The notes: generated by a model not told the origin, from the letters alone. Positions 52,235 through 60,906 are shown, numbered from the stretch's first letter. The stretch: 64,000 nucleotides of DNA from Haloferax mucosum ATCC BAA-1512 (GCF_000337815.1 NZ_AOLN01000018.1:620001-684000); one strand, 5' to 3'. A program made the numbers and translations.

Positions 52235-53068
52235 ATGAGCGACGACGCGACGGCTTTCGTCCCCGGCCACATCACGGGCTTTTTCAGCGCCCACCCCGAC
52301 GACGACCCGGCGGTCGCGGGGTCGCGCGGTGCGGGGCTAACGCTCTCTCACGGCGTCACCGTAACCGTCAAACCGGCACCAGAACCCGCGACGTTCCTCG
52401 ACGACGAACCGGTCGAGATGCCGCCGGTCGCGGACGTGCTTCAGACGCTCGGCGTGAGCGCCACGGTCCGCGCCGAAAGCGAACTGCCGCTCGGTGCTGG
52501 GTTCGGCGTCTCCGGCGCGATGGCGCTCGGGACGGCGCTCGCGGCGAACGCCGTCTTCGACTGCGGCCGGTCCGAAAACGAACTCGTCACGGTTGCCCAC
52601 GAAGCAGAGGTCCGCGCGGGAACCGGTCTCGGCGACGTGGTCGCACAGGCACGCGGCGGACTACCAATCCGCGTCGAACCCGGCGCGCCGAACCACGGCC
52701 GGATGGACGGCATATCGGCTCGTCCGCGAGTCGAATACGTCGCGTTCGGCGGTCTTTCGACTGCCGAAATCCTCTCCGGAGATACGACAGCACTCACCGA
52801 CGCCGGAGAGTCGGCCCTCGAAGCACTCCGCGCCAGACCCACACTCGACCGGTTCCTCGCCGAATCGAGACGGTTCGCCCGCGATGCCGACCTCCTCACC
52901 GACCGCGTCGCGGCCGCAATCGAAGACGTGCGAGAGACCGGCGGCGACGGATCGATGGCGATGCTCGGCGAGACGGTGTTCGCCGTCGGAACCGGACTTT
53001 CGGACGCCGGGTACGACGCCGAGAGCTGTCGCGTCCACGCCGCCGGAGCGACGCTTCGAGACGACTAA
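52235..53068 (+). CDS. Pantoate kinase (GHMP family)
   Basis: 277-residue GHMP-superfamily kinase. It makes 4-phosphopantoate in the archaeal CoA route, which phosphorylates pantoate before beta-alanine is added. The GHMP motif PLGAGFGVSGAMALG is at 85-99 and the N-terminal VPGHITGFFSAH is typical of archaeal pantoate kinase. The CGTTAACCG box sits about 27 bases before the ATG. The next gene encodes the following enzyme of the pathway, 66 bases away, confirming the assignment. Confidence 0.92.
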   Translation: MSDDATAFVPGHITGFFSAHPDDDPAVAGSRGAGLTLSHGVTVTVKPAPEPATFLDDEPVEMPPVADVLQTLGVSATVRAESELPLGAGFGVSGAMALGTALAANAVFDCGRSENELVTVAHEAEVRAGTGLGDVVAQARGGLPIRVEPGAPNHGRMDGISARPRVEYVAFGGLSTAEILSGDTTALTDAGESALEALRARPTLDRFLAESRRFARDADLLTDRVAAAIEDVRETGGDGSMAMLGETVFAVGTGLSDAGYDAESCRVHAAGATLRDD

Positions 53069-53134
53069 TTCTCACGGGAGTTTCGCGTCGGCGATGAGAA
53101 AACGTGTTAGTTCAGCGGTGACGAAACCACAGGC

Positions 53135-53881
53135 ATGAGCGACATCGAGATTCCCGAGAGCCACCCGCGATACGAGTCGCTTCTCACCAGACACCGCATC
53201 GAGGTGGGTGTCGAGAAGGGTATCACGAGCAGGCAGGGACTCATCGCACAGGGTCGCGGCGAGGCGTTCGATTACCTCCTCGGCGAACAGACGATTCCGA
53301 GCGCGGACGAGGCGGCGCGGGCCGCGGCGGCGCATCTCCTGCTGGCCGACCACCCGGTCGTCTCCGTCAACGGAAACGTCGCGGCGCTCTGCCCCGAGGA
53401 AATCGTCGAACTCGCTGAGGCGACCGACGCCGACATCGAGGTGAACCTGTTCAATCGTACCGACGAGCGCATGCAGACCATCGTAGACCACCTGCGCGAA
53501 CACGGAGCCGACGAAGTGAAGGGTCTCACTGCCGACGGGCGAATCCCGGGAATCGACCACGAACGCGCCAAAGTCGATGCCGACGGTATCGGGAGTGCGG
53601 ATGTCGTCGTCGTCCCCCTCGAAGACGGCGACCGCGCGGCGGCGCTCGGCGAGATGGAGAAGATCGAAATCGTCGTGGACCTCAACCCGATGTCGCGCTC
53701 TGCACGGGTCGCTACCGTTCCAATCGTGGACAACATCGTCCGTGCGGTGCCGAACGTGACGGGCCACGCCCGAGACCTGCAGGGTGCCGCGCGCGACGAA
53801 CTCGAAACAATCGTCGCCGACTTCGACGCCGACGAGGCGCTCGAAGCGGCCGAGCGGGCGATTCGGACTGGCGGCGAGTGA
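53135..53881 (+). CDS. 4-phosphopantoate-beta-alanine ligase (phosphopantothenate synthetase)
   Basis: 248-residue archaeal ligase joining 4-phosphopantoate and beta-alanine with ATP. It shows HPRYESLLTRHRIEVGVEKGITSRQGLIAQGRGEAFDYLLGE-type conserved blocks near the start (HPRYESLL at 9-16, GITSRQGLIAQGRGEAFDYL following) and DLNPMSRSARVATVPIVDN later. It is separated from pantoate kinase by 66 bases with its own CGTGTTAGT box. The two enzymes work in sequence. Confidence 0.93.
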   Translation: MSDIEIPESHPRYESLLTRHRIEVGVEKGITSRQGLIAQGRGEAFDYLLGEQTIPSADEAARAAAAHLLLADHPVVSVNGNVAALCPEEIVELAEATDADIEVNLFNRTDERMQTIVDHLREHGADEVKGLTADGRIPGIDHERAKVDADGIGSADVVVVPLEDGDRAAALGEMEKIEIVVDLNPMSRSARVATVPIVDNIVRAVPNVTGHARDLQGAARDELETIVADFDADEALEAAERAIRTGGE

Positions 53882-53899
53882 GCGTCGCGCAACGCGAAC

Positions 53900-54973
53900 T
53901 CACGTGAACCCACTCACCAGCACCGCCAACCACTGCGCGGGGTCGCGTCGCCGACGAACGTCGATTGCATCGATCCACTTGACCCACTGGAATCCGCGTC
54001 GGTTCGGAGCGACGAGTCGAAGCGGTGCGCCGTGGCCGTGCGAAAGCGGTTCGTCGCCGACGCGGGTTGCGAGAAGCATCTCGCGCGCTTCCTCGATTGG
54101 GAACGACCACCGATAGCCCGTGACCGACCGGACCGTGACCCACCGCGCTGACGAGTGAACATCGGCGTTCGAAAGCACGTCGCCGAGTCTGACGCCGGTC
54201 CAATTCTGTACTGTGTACCACCCGCTCGTGCAGTCGAGGAGGACCGACTGGGTTTCGTCGGGGCCGAAGTCCGCGCGGCGGAGCGTGAGCGGGTGTGCGA
54301 CCAGCCCGTCCACCGAAAGCGACCACGCGTCGGGGTCGATTGGGTCGGGGTCGTCGGCGACCCAACTCGTGACCGGAAACGACGCGTTGCCGTCCCCCGA
54401 CGGAACCGGCCGCGAGCCGGTGAAGCGGCGTGTCATGCCGTGAATCGCACCGACTGTTTCGGTGGCGCGGTAGGTGACCGCGCCGAAGACGAGTATCGCG
54501 CCGAACTGGAGGGCGCGGCGACGGCCCTCGAAATCGACCCGGCGAGGCGTGTGAAAGCGCGAGCGGAGGTGAACGAGGAGAATCGGGAGGACGAGCAGGC
54601 CGAAGCCGATGTGAACGTTGAGAAGCGTCCAAAAGCCGAGTCCGACCTCGACGCCGAGCACCCACGCGATTCCGGTTCCAAGCGCCGCGAGCGCGACGAC
54701 AGCGAGGAGAATCGAGACAGCGGTGTGGCGGTCCCGGAGCCGAGAGTCGAGCACACGGCGGCGGACGCGGTACAGTTTGAAGCCGACGAGAACGACGAGC
54801 GAGAGTCCGGCGACGCCGTGAGTGACGAACAAGAGTCCGTTCGCTGGATGGCCTGCACCGAGGCTCAAGACGCCGGAAAGCGCCTCGAACAAGACGAGTA
54901 CGAGAATCGACCAGTCAACCGCCCGCGGCGGGGGTTCGACTCGTCGGAGTGTTCGAGCGATACGACCAGCCAT
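53900..54973 (-). CDS. Molybdopterin oxidoreductase fused to a cytochrome b561-like membrane domain
   Basis: 357-residue two-part protein. Residues 1-180 have about five helices with His residues in suitable positions (H52, H83, H121, H135) to bind haem b, like the YedZ/cytochrome b561 group. Residues 190-357 are a sulfite-oxidase-family molybdopterin domain, with the metal-binding Cys C248 (LLDCTSGWY) and the GHGAPLRLVAPNRRGFQWVKW block. No Tat signal is present because the membrane part anchors it. Substrate and partner unknown. Confidence 0.85.
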   Translation of the reverse strand: MAGRIARTLRRVEPPPRAVDWSILVLVLFEALSGVLSLGAGHPANGLLFVTHGVAGLSLVVLVGFKLYRVRRRVLDSRLRDRHTAVSILLAVVALAALGTGIAWVLGVEVGLGFWTLLNVHIGFGLLVLPILLVHLRSRFHTPRRVDFEGRRRALQFGAILVFGAVTYRATETVGAIHGMTRRFTGSRPVPSGDGNASFPVTSWVADDPDPIDPDAWSLSVDGLVAHPLTLRRADFGPDETQSVLLDCTSGWYTVQNWTGVRLGDVLSNADVHSSARWVTVRSVTGYRWSFPIEEAREMLLATRVGDEPLSHGHGAPLRLVAPNRRGFQWVKWIDAIDVRRRRDPAQWLAVLVSGFT

Positions 54974-55052
54974 GCGAATTAATAGCGTGGCGAGCGGGAA
55001 GAACTCGTCGCGGGTCGCCGACGGGTCGAAGAAAGTGAGTCGAAGACCGACA

Positions 55053-55112
55053 AAGGGCGGTGGAGTACGACGAAGGGCGGTGGAGTACGACGAAAGACGG
55101 TGAGGGATGTGA
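55053..55112 (+). repeat. 20-bp tandem repeat (two perfect copies and a decayed third)
   Basis: AAGGGCGGTGGAGTACGACG at 55053-55072 and 55073-55092, followed by a diverged unit. It sits in the non-coding gap between the molybdopterin gene and the GST-like gene. Confidence 0.85.
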
Positions 55113-55146
55113 AGGGCGCGACGGCAAATTGCGGCGAACAGTCGCT

Positions 55147-56127
55147 TCAGTCGTCCGTCGAGAGCGCCGGTGGAAGGTCGGCCGGGAGGCGGTCTCTATC
55201 GTGCGGCGCGGTGAAATCGAGGTCCGGGCCGACACCGTAGATGCGCTTCGGGTTGATATCGCCGTGGCTGACGAAGTAGTGGCGGACGATGTGGTCCATG
55301 TTGACCGTCTGTTCGACGCCCGGTAGCTGGTAGAGTTCCTTCGTGTAGTTCCAGAGGTTGTCGTACTCGTGGATGGCCTTCTTGTTGCACTTGAAGTGCG
55401 TGTGGTAGACGTGGTCGAAGCGAATCAGTGTCACGAACATCGCGATGTCGGCTTCGGTGAGCACGTCGCCCGCGAGGAACCGCTGGTCTTCGAGGACCGA
55501 CTCCCAGTGGTCGAGCGCGTCGAACAGTTCGGTGACGGCATTCTCGTAGGCGTCCTGTGTCGTTGCGAATCCGGCGCGGTAGACGCCGTTGTTGATTGGC
55601 TCGTAAATCTCGTCGATGAGCCGTTCGACGTCCGCTTCGTACCCCTCGGGGACGAGGTCGACGTCGTTCTCGGCGAGCGGGTCGAACGCCTCGTCGAGCA
55701 TGCGCATAATCTCACGCGATTCGTTGTTGACGATGGTCTCGCGTTCTTTGTCCCACAGAACTGGGACCGTAACGCGGCCGGTGAACTCGTCGTCAGTACG
55801 GAGGTAGATGTCGCGCAGGAACTCCTCGCCGTACAGTGGGTCCGGCAGGCTGTCGGAGAACTCCCAGCCGTCGTCGATGCGGACCGGTTCGACGAGCGAG
55901 AGCGAAACCGCGTCTTCGAGTCCCTTCAGCGCGCGCGTCATCGCAGTCCGGTGTGCCCACGGACAGGCGCGACAGATGTACAGGTGGTATCGCCCGGTCT
56001 CGACGGGGAACCGTTCGTCCTCGCCGACCCAGTTGCGGAACGTCGTCGTCTGGCGCTCGAACTCGCCGCCTTCGTTGTTGGCGACGAACTTGTCGGTTCG
56101 CCACTCGCCTTCGTAGAGCATGTTCAT
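55147..56127 (-). CDS. Glutathione S-transferase-fold protein (hydroquinone reductase type)
   Basis: 326-residue protein of the ECM4/YqjG subgroup, whose bacterial members reduce glutathionyl-hydroquinones. The catalytic Cys is C55 in ACPWAHR (C52 also nearby), followed by DPLYGEEFLRDIYL, TVPVLWDKE and NESREIMRML, and the C-terminal alpha domain with RFDHVYHTHFKCNKK and HGDINPKRIYGVGPDLDF. Haloarchaea mainly use gamma-glutamylcysteine, so the thiol partner is likely different. The start at 56127 (MNMLYEGEW) is preferred; MLYEGEW is possible. Confidence 0.9.
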   Translation of the reverse strand: MNMLYEGEWRTDKFVANNEGGEFERQTTTFRNWVGEDERFPVETGRYHLYICRACPWAHRTAMTRALKGLEDAVSLSLVEPVRIDDGWEFSDSLPDPLYGEEFLRDIYLRTDDEFTGRVTVPVLWDKERETIVNNESREIMRMLDEAFDPLAENDVDLVPEGYEADVERLIDEIYEPINNGVYRAGFATTQDAYENAVTELFDALDHWESVLEDQRFLAGDVLTEADIAMFVTLIRFDHVYHTHFKCNKKAIHEYDNLWNYTKELYQLPGVEQTVNMDHIVRHYFVSHGDINPKRIYGVGPDLDFTAPHDRDRLPADLPPALSTDD

Positions 56128-56260
56128 GCTACCACGACCTGAGGTGCTGACATCGACTGCTGGTTAGGGCGAGAGCAACAAAAGTTGGGAGGCGACACGG
56201 ATGTAACCACACACAACGGATTTTGTCGCCACTATAGCGTCAGAAGTCGAGCACCAGTAG

Positions 56261-56269
56261 CTTTTACTA
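56261..56269 (+). promoter_or_regulatory. TATA-like box of thi4
   Basis: CTTTTACTA is centred about 27 bases before the thi4 ATG at 56292, overlapping the left edge of the palindrome below. Confidence 0.5.
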
Positions 56270-56292
56270 CCTAGTGATATCACCAAGTAGTA
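56265..56292 (+). promoter_or_regulatory. 28-bp imperfect palindrome over the thi4 transcription start (ThiR operator candidate)
   Basis: The left arm TACTACCTAGTGAT pairs with the right arm ATCACCAAGTAGTA at 12 of 14 positions. Its last base is the A of the thi4 ATG and its left edge overlaps the TATA-like box, so a bound protein would block transcription start. The ThiR gene (58090-58989) is about 1.8 kb away. Confidence 0.7.
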
Positions 56293-57215
56293 TGTCGTTC
56301 GACGGATTCACCGACGCGACAGAAGCACAGGTCACGCGCGCAATCTCCGACTCGTGGATGGAGGAGTTCCGCGAGCGGACGGACACAGACGTCATCATCG
56401 TCGGCGGCGGTCCATCCGGTCTCGTCGCGGCGAAGGAACTCGCCGAACGCGGCGTGGATGTAACCATCGTCGAGAAGAACAACTACCTCGGCGGCGGCTT
56501 TTGGCTCGGCGGCTTCCTAATGAACAAAATCACCGTCCGCGGCCCGGCCAACGAAGTCCTCGACGAACTCGACGTGCCGTACGAAGAAAGCGACGAAGCC
56601 GACGGACTCTACGTCGCCGACGGCCCGCACGCCTGTTCCGCGCTCATCAAGGCCGCCTGTGACGCCGGTGCTGAAATCCAGAACATGACGGAGTTCACCG
56701 ACGTCGTCCTCCGCGAAGACGACCGCGTCGGCGGCATCGTCATGAACTGGACGCCGGTTCACGCCCTCCCGCGCGAACTCACCTGTGTCGACCCGATTGC
56801 CGTCGAATCCGACCTCGTACTCGACGCGACGGGGCACGACGCCGTCGTCCTCTCGAAGCTCTCCGAGCGCGGCGTCCTCGACGTGAGCGGTATCGAACAC
56901 GCGAAGACGCACAACACGGGGATGGACAAGACGAGCGACGGCGAATACGGCGCACCTGGCCACGACTCGCCCGGCCACGACTCGATGTGGGTCTCCGAGA
57001 GCGAAGACAACATCGTCGAGCAGACGGGCGTCGTCCACCCCGGCGTCGTCGCCTCCGGTATGGCCGTCGCCACCGCACACCACCTCCCGCGCATGGGGCC
57101 GACCTTCGGTGCCATGCTCCTGTCCGGCAAGCAGGCGGCGCAGTCCTGTCTCGACGAACTCGGCCGCGACGCGTCCGAAGTGACTATCAGCGGTCCCGCG
57201 GCCGCAGACGACTGA
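56292..57215 (+). CDS. thi4: Thiazole synthase Thi4
   Basis: 307-residue enzyme making the thiazole moiety of thiamine from NAD and glycine; in yeast it gives up its own Cys sulfur. The dinucleotide-binding GGGPSGL is at 38-44, with GGGFWLGGF near 67-75 and [10 protein letters not shown] near the end of the C-terminal half. C165 (RELTCVD) is at the position equivalent to the sulfur-donating Cys of yeast Thi4. The start at 56292 coincides with a palindrome. Next to it a poly-T tract ends transcription. ThiR is encoded about 1.8 kb away. Confidence 0.93.
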   Translation: MSFDGFTDATEAQVTRAISDSWMEEFRERTDTDVIIVGGGPSGLVAAKELAERGVDVTIVEKNNYLGGGFWLGGFLMNKITVRGPANEVLDELDVPYEESDEADGLYVADGPHACSALIKAACDAGAEIQNMTEFTDVVLREDDRVGGIVMNWTPVHALPRELTCVDPIAVESDLVLDATGHDAVVLSKLSERGVLDVSGIEHAKTHNTGMDKTSDGEYGAPGHDSPGHDSMWVSESEDNIVEQTGVVHPGVVASGMAVATAHHLPRMGPTFGAMLLSGKQAAQSCLDELGRDASEVTISGPAAADD

Positions 57216-57300
57216 GCAGGTGCATGCCCCGGACCTGTCTCCCGCCGGGGCACCCCGACAGGCCCAACTGGTCCGTAGTTACAGCGGAGACGATGAGCAC

Positions 57301-57308
57301 TTTTTCTT
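57301..57308 (+). terminator. T-rich terminator downstream of thi4
   Basis: TTTTTCTT follows the thi4 stop by about 85 bases, on its coding strand. Confidence 0.45.
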
Positions 57309-57327
57309 AATCCAAATCGGCGGAAAA

Positions 57328-58086
57328 CTACTGTTCGACGACGCCCGCTCTGACGCGTGCGAACCCGAGAACATGGGTCGCTCGATGGGTCACGCGACAC
57401 CACGATTCCAGCGCTCGGTGAGCCGAAACGAGTCGCTCGTCGAGCACCGCTGTCGGTGACTCGCGCATCGTCCGCGTGCCGGGCGGTGCAGTAACGCGGA
57501 CGAGCGCCCGAAACACTGGATTGAGCGTTCGCCACGTCGAGTCTGTCGTCTCCGCGAGGTCAACGAGACAGAGTCGGCCGCCCGGTCCGACGAGGTCGGC
57601 CCACAACGAAACCACGGCGGCAGGGTCGTCGAACATCCCGGAGACGAAGGTAGCGAGAACGGCGTCCGGGGCGTGTTTCTGAATCGGGGGCCGGGTCGCG
57701 TCGGCGCGAGCGAGGGTGACGTTCGAGTAGTCGCGGACGCGCTCGCGGGCAACATCGAGCACGCCGAGTGAGAAATCGACGCCGACGACGGTGCCCTCGT
57801 TGCCGACTCGCTCTGCAAGGTACGGGAGGTTCGCACCCGTTCCACAGCCCATCTCGACGACGGTGTCGCCGGGTTCGAGCCTGAGGGCGTCCGCGGCCTC
57901 GGATCTGACGAGTCCGACGCTCGGCGCTCGAAGAGCAATGGTGTCGTAGAGACGCGCCCAACGCGTGTAGAAGGATTGTGAGATAGTTGCCGGAGACGGT
58001 GACTGGGCCTGAGACTGCGGTTGGGGCTGGGACTGCTGACGGCGAAGTTTGGACACCCACTGTTCGACCGACGAGGGAACTGCCAT
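57328..58086 (-). CDS. SAM-dependent methyltransferase
   Basis: 252-residue class I methyltransferase. The SAM motif VVEMGCGTGANLPYL (about 75-89) and the following VVGVDFSLGVLDVARER are clear. The N-terminal about 30 residues are Gln/Ser/Pro-rich. The C-terminal segment (CRVTHRATHVLGFARVRAG) could form a helix. The acceptor is not evident. It begins 3 bases after thiR, so it is co-transcribed with dcd-thiR; ubiquinone/menaquinone-type or arsenite methyltransferases have similar folds. It is convergent with thi4. Confidence 0.82.
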   Translation of the reverse strand: MAVPSSVEQWVSKLRRQQSQPQPQSQAQSPSPATISQSFYTRWARLYDTIALRAPSVGLVRSEAADALRLEPGDTVVEMGCGTGANLPYLAERVGNEGTVVGVDFSLGVLDVARERVRDYSNVTLARADATRPPIQKHAPDAVLATFVSGMFDDPAAVVSLWADLVGPGGRLCLVDLAETTDSTWRTLNPVFRALVRVTAPPGTRTMRESPTAVLDERLVSAHRALESWCRVTHRATHVLGFARVRAGVVEQ

Positions 58087-58089
58087 CGG

Positions 58090-58989
58090 TTAGAGCAGGA
58101 CGCGAACCACGTCGGCGACAGTCGGCGCATCGGGACCGAGGATGTACGTGATGGGTTCGATACCGTAGCCGCCGCTTTGGTAGACGACGAACGTCTCGGG
58201 AAGGTCGCGGCCGTCGAGGGTGTCCCGAACCGGGTCGGTCGGCGCGTCGGGGTCGAACTCGATGCACTCGTAGCCCTCGGCTTCGAGGTCGTCGATGACG
58301 CCCGCGTCGTAGACGATATTGAGTGCGGCGTTCACGTCGGCACCGGCGGCGCGCGCGGAGAGTAGAACGCCCGCGACGTGCTCGCTGACGCCGAATTCGG
58401 GTTCGCCGGGGACGGTCGCTTGTCCCTTCACGTCGAAGATACGACCGGGAATCGCGGCGATGTCGTCGATGCTGTCGGCGTCGGGGAGCGACTCGACGAG
58501 ATTCGACCCGACGTTGGGGATGAGACCCGCGAACCCGGACGTGTTCGTCAACATCCGAAGGCCGCGACGAATCGAAGAGCGAACCTGCTCGATGGTTCGC
58601 AGACGGCTGTCGGAGTCGTGGATACTGCGGAAGCCGTCGTAAGACGCCAACTCCGGCATCTGTTCTTCGTGAAGGTCGGACAGGAGGTCACCCTCTTCGA
58701 GTTGGCGGATGAGGACTTCGGTCTCGACGAGTGCCTGTACGGGCGTCATATCGCCCGTCGAAAGCCCGTCTCCGATGCGGGAGACAAGGTCGACGACGCG
58801 GGCATCGGTGGCGATGCGCTCGTTTGTACTCACCTCGCCGTGGGCGTACTTCGAGACGGCACTCTGGCTGATTCCGAGCGCCTCGGCGACCTCTGACTGG
58901 GTGAATCCGCGGTCGCGGAGGTCTTCTGCGAGGAGCGCGCGAAACGTTGGGAGGAACGCATCGACGACGATTTCCTCGATGAACTTCAT
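58090..58989 (-). CDS. thiR: Transcriptional regulator ThiR (HTH plus ThiN domain)
   Basis: 299-residue thiamine regulator. An N-terminal XRE-like helix-turn-helix (about 28-50, [20 protein letters not shown]) is followed by a ThiN domain (about 125-299) related to thiamine phosphate synthase but lacking a partner ThiD fusion. It contains [28 protein letters not shown] and [18 protein letters not shown]. It likely senses thiamine phosphates and represses thiamine genes; a strong candidate site overlaps the thi4 start. It overlaps dcd by 4 bases (ATGA) and is followed by a methyltransferase gene 3 bases on. Confidence 0.92.
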   Translation of the reverse strand: MKFIEEIVVDAFLPTFRALLAEDLRDRGFTQSEVAEALGISQSAVSKYAHGEVSTNERIATDARVVDLVSRIGDGLSTGDMTPVQALVETEVLIRQLEEGDLLSDLHEEQMPELASYDGFRSIHDSDSRLRTIEQVRSSIRRGLRMLTNTSGFAGLIPNVGSNLVESLPDADSIDDIAAIPGRIFDVKGQATVPGEPEFGVSEHVAGVLLSARAAGADVNAALNIVYDAGVIDDLEAEGYECIEFDPDAPTDPVRDTLDGRDLPETFVVYQSGGYGIEPITYILGPDAPTVADVVRVLL

Positions 58990-59573
58990 TCGTCGTCACC
59001 GAACTCCGGGTCCGAGCCGATTCGAGAGGCCTGCGGACCGCTCTGGCCTTGATATTTCGACCCGCGGTCAGCACCGTAGGGGCGCGCCGCCGGCGACTTC
59101 ATCTCAGTGAACACGAGTTGCGAGATGCGCATGCCGGGCGTGAGCGCGACGGGTGCAGAGCCGAGATTCGAGAGTTCGAGCGTAATCTGGCCCTCGTATC
59201 CGGGGTCTACGATACCGGCCGTGGCGTGGATGACGACCGCGAGTCGGCCGAGCGACGAGCGACCTTCGACGGTCGCAAGCAGGTCCGGGGGAATCTCGAC
59301 GCGCTCTTTGGTCGTTCCAAGCACGAAGTCGCCCGGGTGGAGGATGAAGTCGTCACCCTCGGCGACGTGGGTCTCGCGGACGTACTCGCTTACTTCGTGT
59401 TCGCGGTTCGGGTGGATACAAGAGATGTTCGTGCGCTGGAACTCCAGAAACTCCGTGCCCAATCGGAGGTCAACGCTCGCGGGTTGGACCTGCATGTCGA
59501 TGTCGTCAATTGGGTCCACTACGAGGTCGCCCTCTTTGAGACGAGAGAGGATATCGGCGTCCGAGAGTATCAT
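58986..59573 (-). CDS. dcd: dCTP deaminase
   Basis: 195-residue homotrimeric enzyme converting dCTP to dUTP for dTMP synthesis, of the archaeal Dcd group that may also be bifunctional as dUTPase. The motifs [16 protein letters not shown] (31-46), [18 protein letters not shown] and [12 protein letters not shown] are characteristic. It starts [12 protein letters not shown]. It leads an operon with thiR (4-base overlap) and a methyltransferase. Confident. Confidence 0.94.
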   Translation of the reverse strand: MILSDADILSRLKEGDLVVDPIDDIDMQVQPASVDLRLGTEFLEFQRTNISCIHPNREHEVSEYVRETHVAEGDDFILHPGDFVLGTTKERVEIPPDLLATVEGRSSLGRLAVVIHATAGIVDPGYEGQITLELSNLGSAPVALTPGMRISQLVFTEMKSPAARPYGADRGSKYQGQSGPQASRIGSDPEFGDDE

Positions 59574-59687
59574 GTCCCAACAGAGCGCGACCGGGAAGGT
59601 AAATCCATATCTTCTCGGGCGACGGACGCAGGCGTCTACTGAGAGTTCCAGACTCTTTGCTGACAGCTTCGAGAGACCGACCCGCGA

Positions 59688-60425
59688 CTACAAGATAGGT
59701 TCGAAGAACAGGCCGGCGAGCGCCAATCCGACTGTTGCCACGGCCGCGGAGCTGACATCAACGTCGTGAGCGCGGGCGAGTCCGTATGTACGGATGTACG
59801 TCCCCCACGCGATGGCGACGAACACGGCGACGGCAGCGACGGGACTGACCCCCGAGATGACCCCCAGTATCGCGTCGCGCGCTCCGGCGGGGCTGTCGGG
59901 CAACGAGAGCTGACTGAGTTGGTAACTCATGAGCGCGACGACCACGAGAAGACGGAACAACTTCGATACCATTCCCCACCCGGCGACGACGAGCGTGTCG
60001 GTAAACCGCCCTTCACCGCCGACCACCAAGCCGCCGAGGTAGAGAAAGAACCCCTCGAATAGCCACACGAGCGGGGCACCGATGAGCACCGACGGAATCA
60101 ACCACGACACTTCTTGCCATACCATGTCACCGAGGCGTTTATCCACTGTCTCGCTGACGGCCGCGTCACAACCCGGTGGCGCGTCAATGTCGTCGAACGC
60201 GCCGCCAGGTTCGTACTGCTCGCACATGTGCTCGGGGTGGTGTTCAGGGTTATCGACCGAGACCTGCTGGTCGAGTTGTTGCGTGAAAGTCCAGAGCAAG
60301 CCGCCGACACCGGCAGTCGTGACGACCGTGACGAGCGCGACGACGACGACCGCGCGACCGAAACTGAGCGACTTCGATTCGAAGTATTCGCGTGGCTTGA
60401 GGAGGGGCGTTCGGGGACCAGACAT
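59688..60425 (-). CDS. Yip1-family membrane protein
   Basis: 245-residue protein with about five transmembrane helices (about 26-50, 108-140, 145-170, 195-212, 222-243) of the Yip1 superfamily, known in haloarchaea from many uncharacterised proteins. The N-terminus FESKSLSFGRAVVVVALVTVV and the loop CEQYEPGGAFDDIDAPPGCD, with two Cys that could form an external disulphide, are notable. A palindromic AAATATTT box (60453-60460) lies about 30 bases upstream. Function unknown. Confidence 0.75.
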   Translation of the reverse strand: MSGPRTPLLKPREYFESKSLSFGRAVVVVALVTVVTTAGVGGLLWTFTQQLDQQVSVDNPEHHPEHMCEQYEPGGAFDDIDAPPGCDAAVSETVDKRLGDMVWQEVSWLIPSVLIGAPLVWLFEGFFLYLGGLVVGGEGRFTDTLVVAGWGMVSKLFRLLVVVALMSYQLSQLSLPDSPAGARDAILGVISGVSPVAAVAVFVAIAWGTYIRTYGLARAHDVDVSSAAVATVGLALAGLFFEPIL

Positions 60426-60452
60426 CAGCCGAATTACACGGACGTGTCAAAC

Positions 60453-60460
60453 AAATATTT
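60453..60460 (-). promoter_or_regulatory. TATA-like box of the Yip1-type gene
   Basis: AAATATTT, about 31 bases before the ATG at 60425. Confidence 0.5.
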
Positions 60461-60487
60461 CGGTGCAGGAATAATTAGCAGGGCACT

Positions 60488-60521
60488 GTCGGCTGTCGAA
60501 CCGGCAGTCGAGACAGCCGAC
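60488..60521. repeat. 10-bp inverted repeat with 14-nt loop upstream of pth2
   Basis: GTCGGCTGTC (60488-60497) and GACAGCCGAC (60512-60521) are perfect complements. It lies in the divergent gap between the Yip1-type gene and pth2 and could be a hairpin or a regulatory site. Confidence 0.75.
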
Positions 60522-60537
60522 GCCGACGATGGGAGGA

Positions 60538-60545
60538 CATTTACC
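60538..60545 (+). promoter_or_regulatory. TATA-like box of pth2-truD
   Basis: CATTTACC lies about 27 bases before the pth2 ATG at 60568. Confidence 0.5.
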
Positions 60546-60567
60546 GCGTCGGCGGGGAGTAGGCGGC

Positions 60568-60906
60568 ATGAAACAGGCCATCGTCGCACGCGCCGACATC
60601 GGCATGGGGCAAGGGAAACTGGCCGCGCAGGTCGCCCACGCCTCGCTTTCGGCCTACGAGGACACCGACACGCAGACGCGAAAGCGCTGGAAGGGCGAGG
60701 GACAAAAGAAAGTCGTCCTCAAGGCCAACGGCGAATCGACGCTGTTCGAACTCGCCGAAAAGGCCGACCGCGCCGGGCTTCCGAACGCCATCATCCGCGA
60801 CGCGGGACACACCCAACTCGACCCCGGGACGGTGACGGCGCTCGCCGTCGGTCCCGCCGAAGACGACCTCGTTGACCGCGTGACCGGCGACCTCTCACTG
60901 TACTGA
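60568..60906 (+). CDS. pth: Peptidyl-tRNA hydrolase Pth2
   Basis: 112-residue archaeal/eukaryotic-type hydrolase that frees tRNA from stalled peptidyl-tRNA. It shows [24 protein letters not shown] with K17 and H24 in the active site, and [16 protein letters not shown] later. It overlaps the truD start by one base (TGATG), so they are translationally coupled. A TATA-like box lies about 27 bases upstream. Confident. Confidence 0.95.
   Translation: MKQAIVARADIGMGQGKLAAQVAHASLSAYEDTDTQTRKRWKGEGQKKVVLKANGESTLFELAEKADRAGLPNAIIRDAGHTQLDPGTVTALAVGPAEDDLVDRVTGDLSLY

Noticed and set aside
57220-57459. Frame with GTG start just after thi4 (79 residues)
   Set aside because: It runs past a T-rich terminator and then antisense into the methyltransferase gene; codon use is unbiased.
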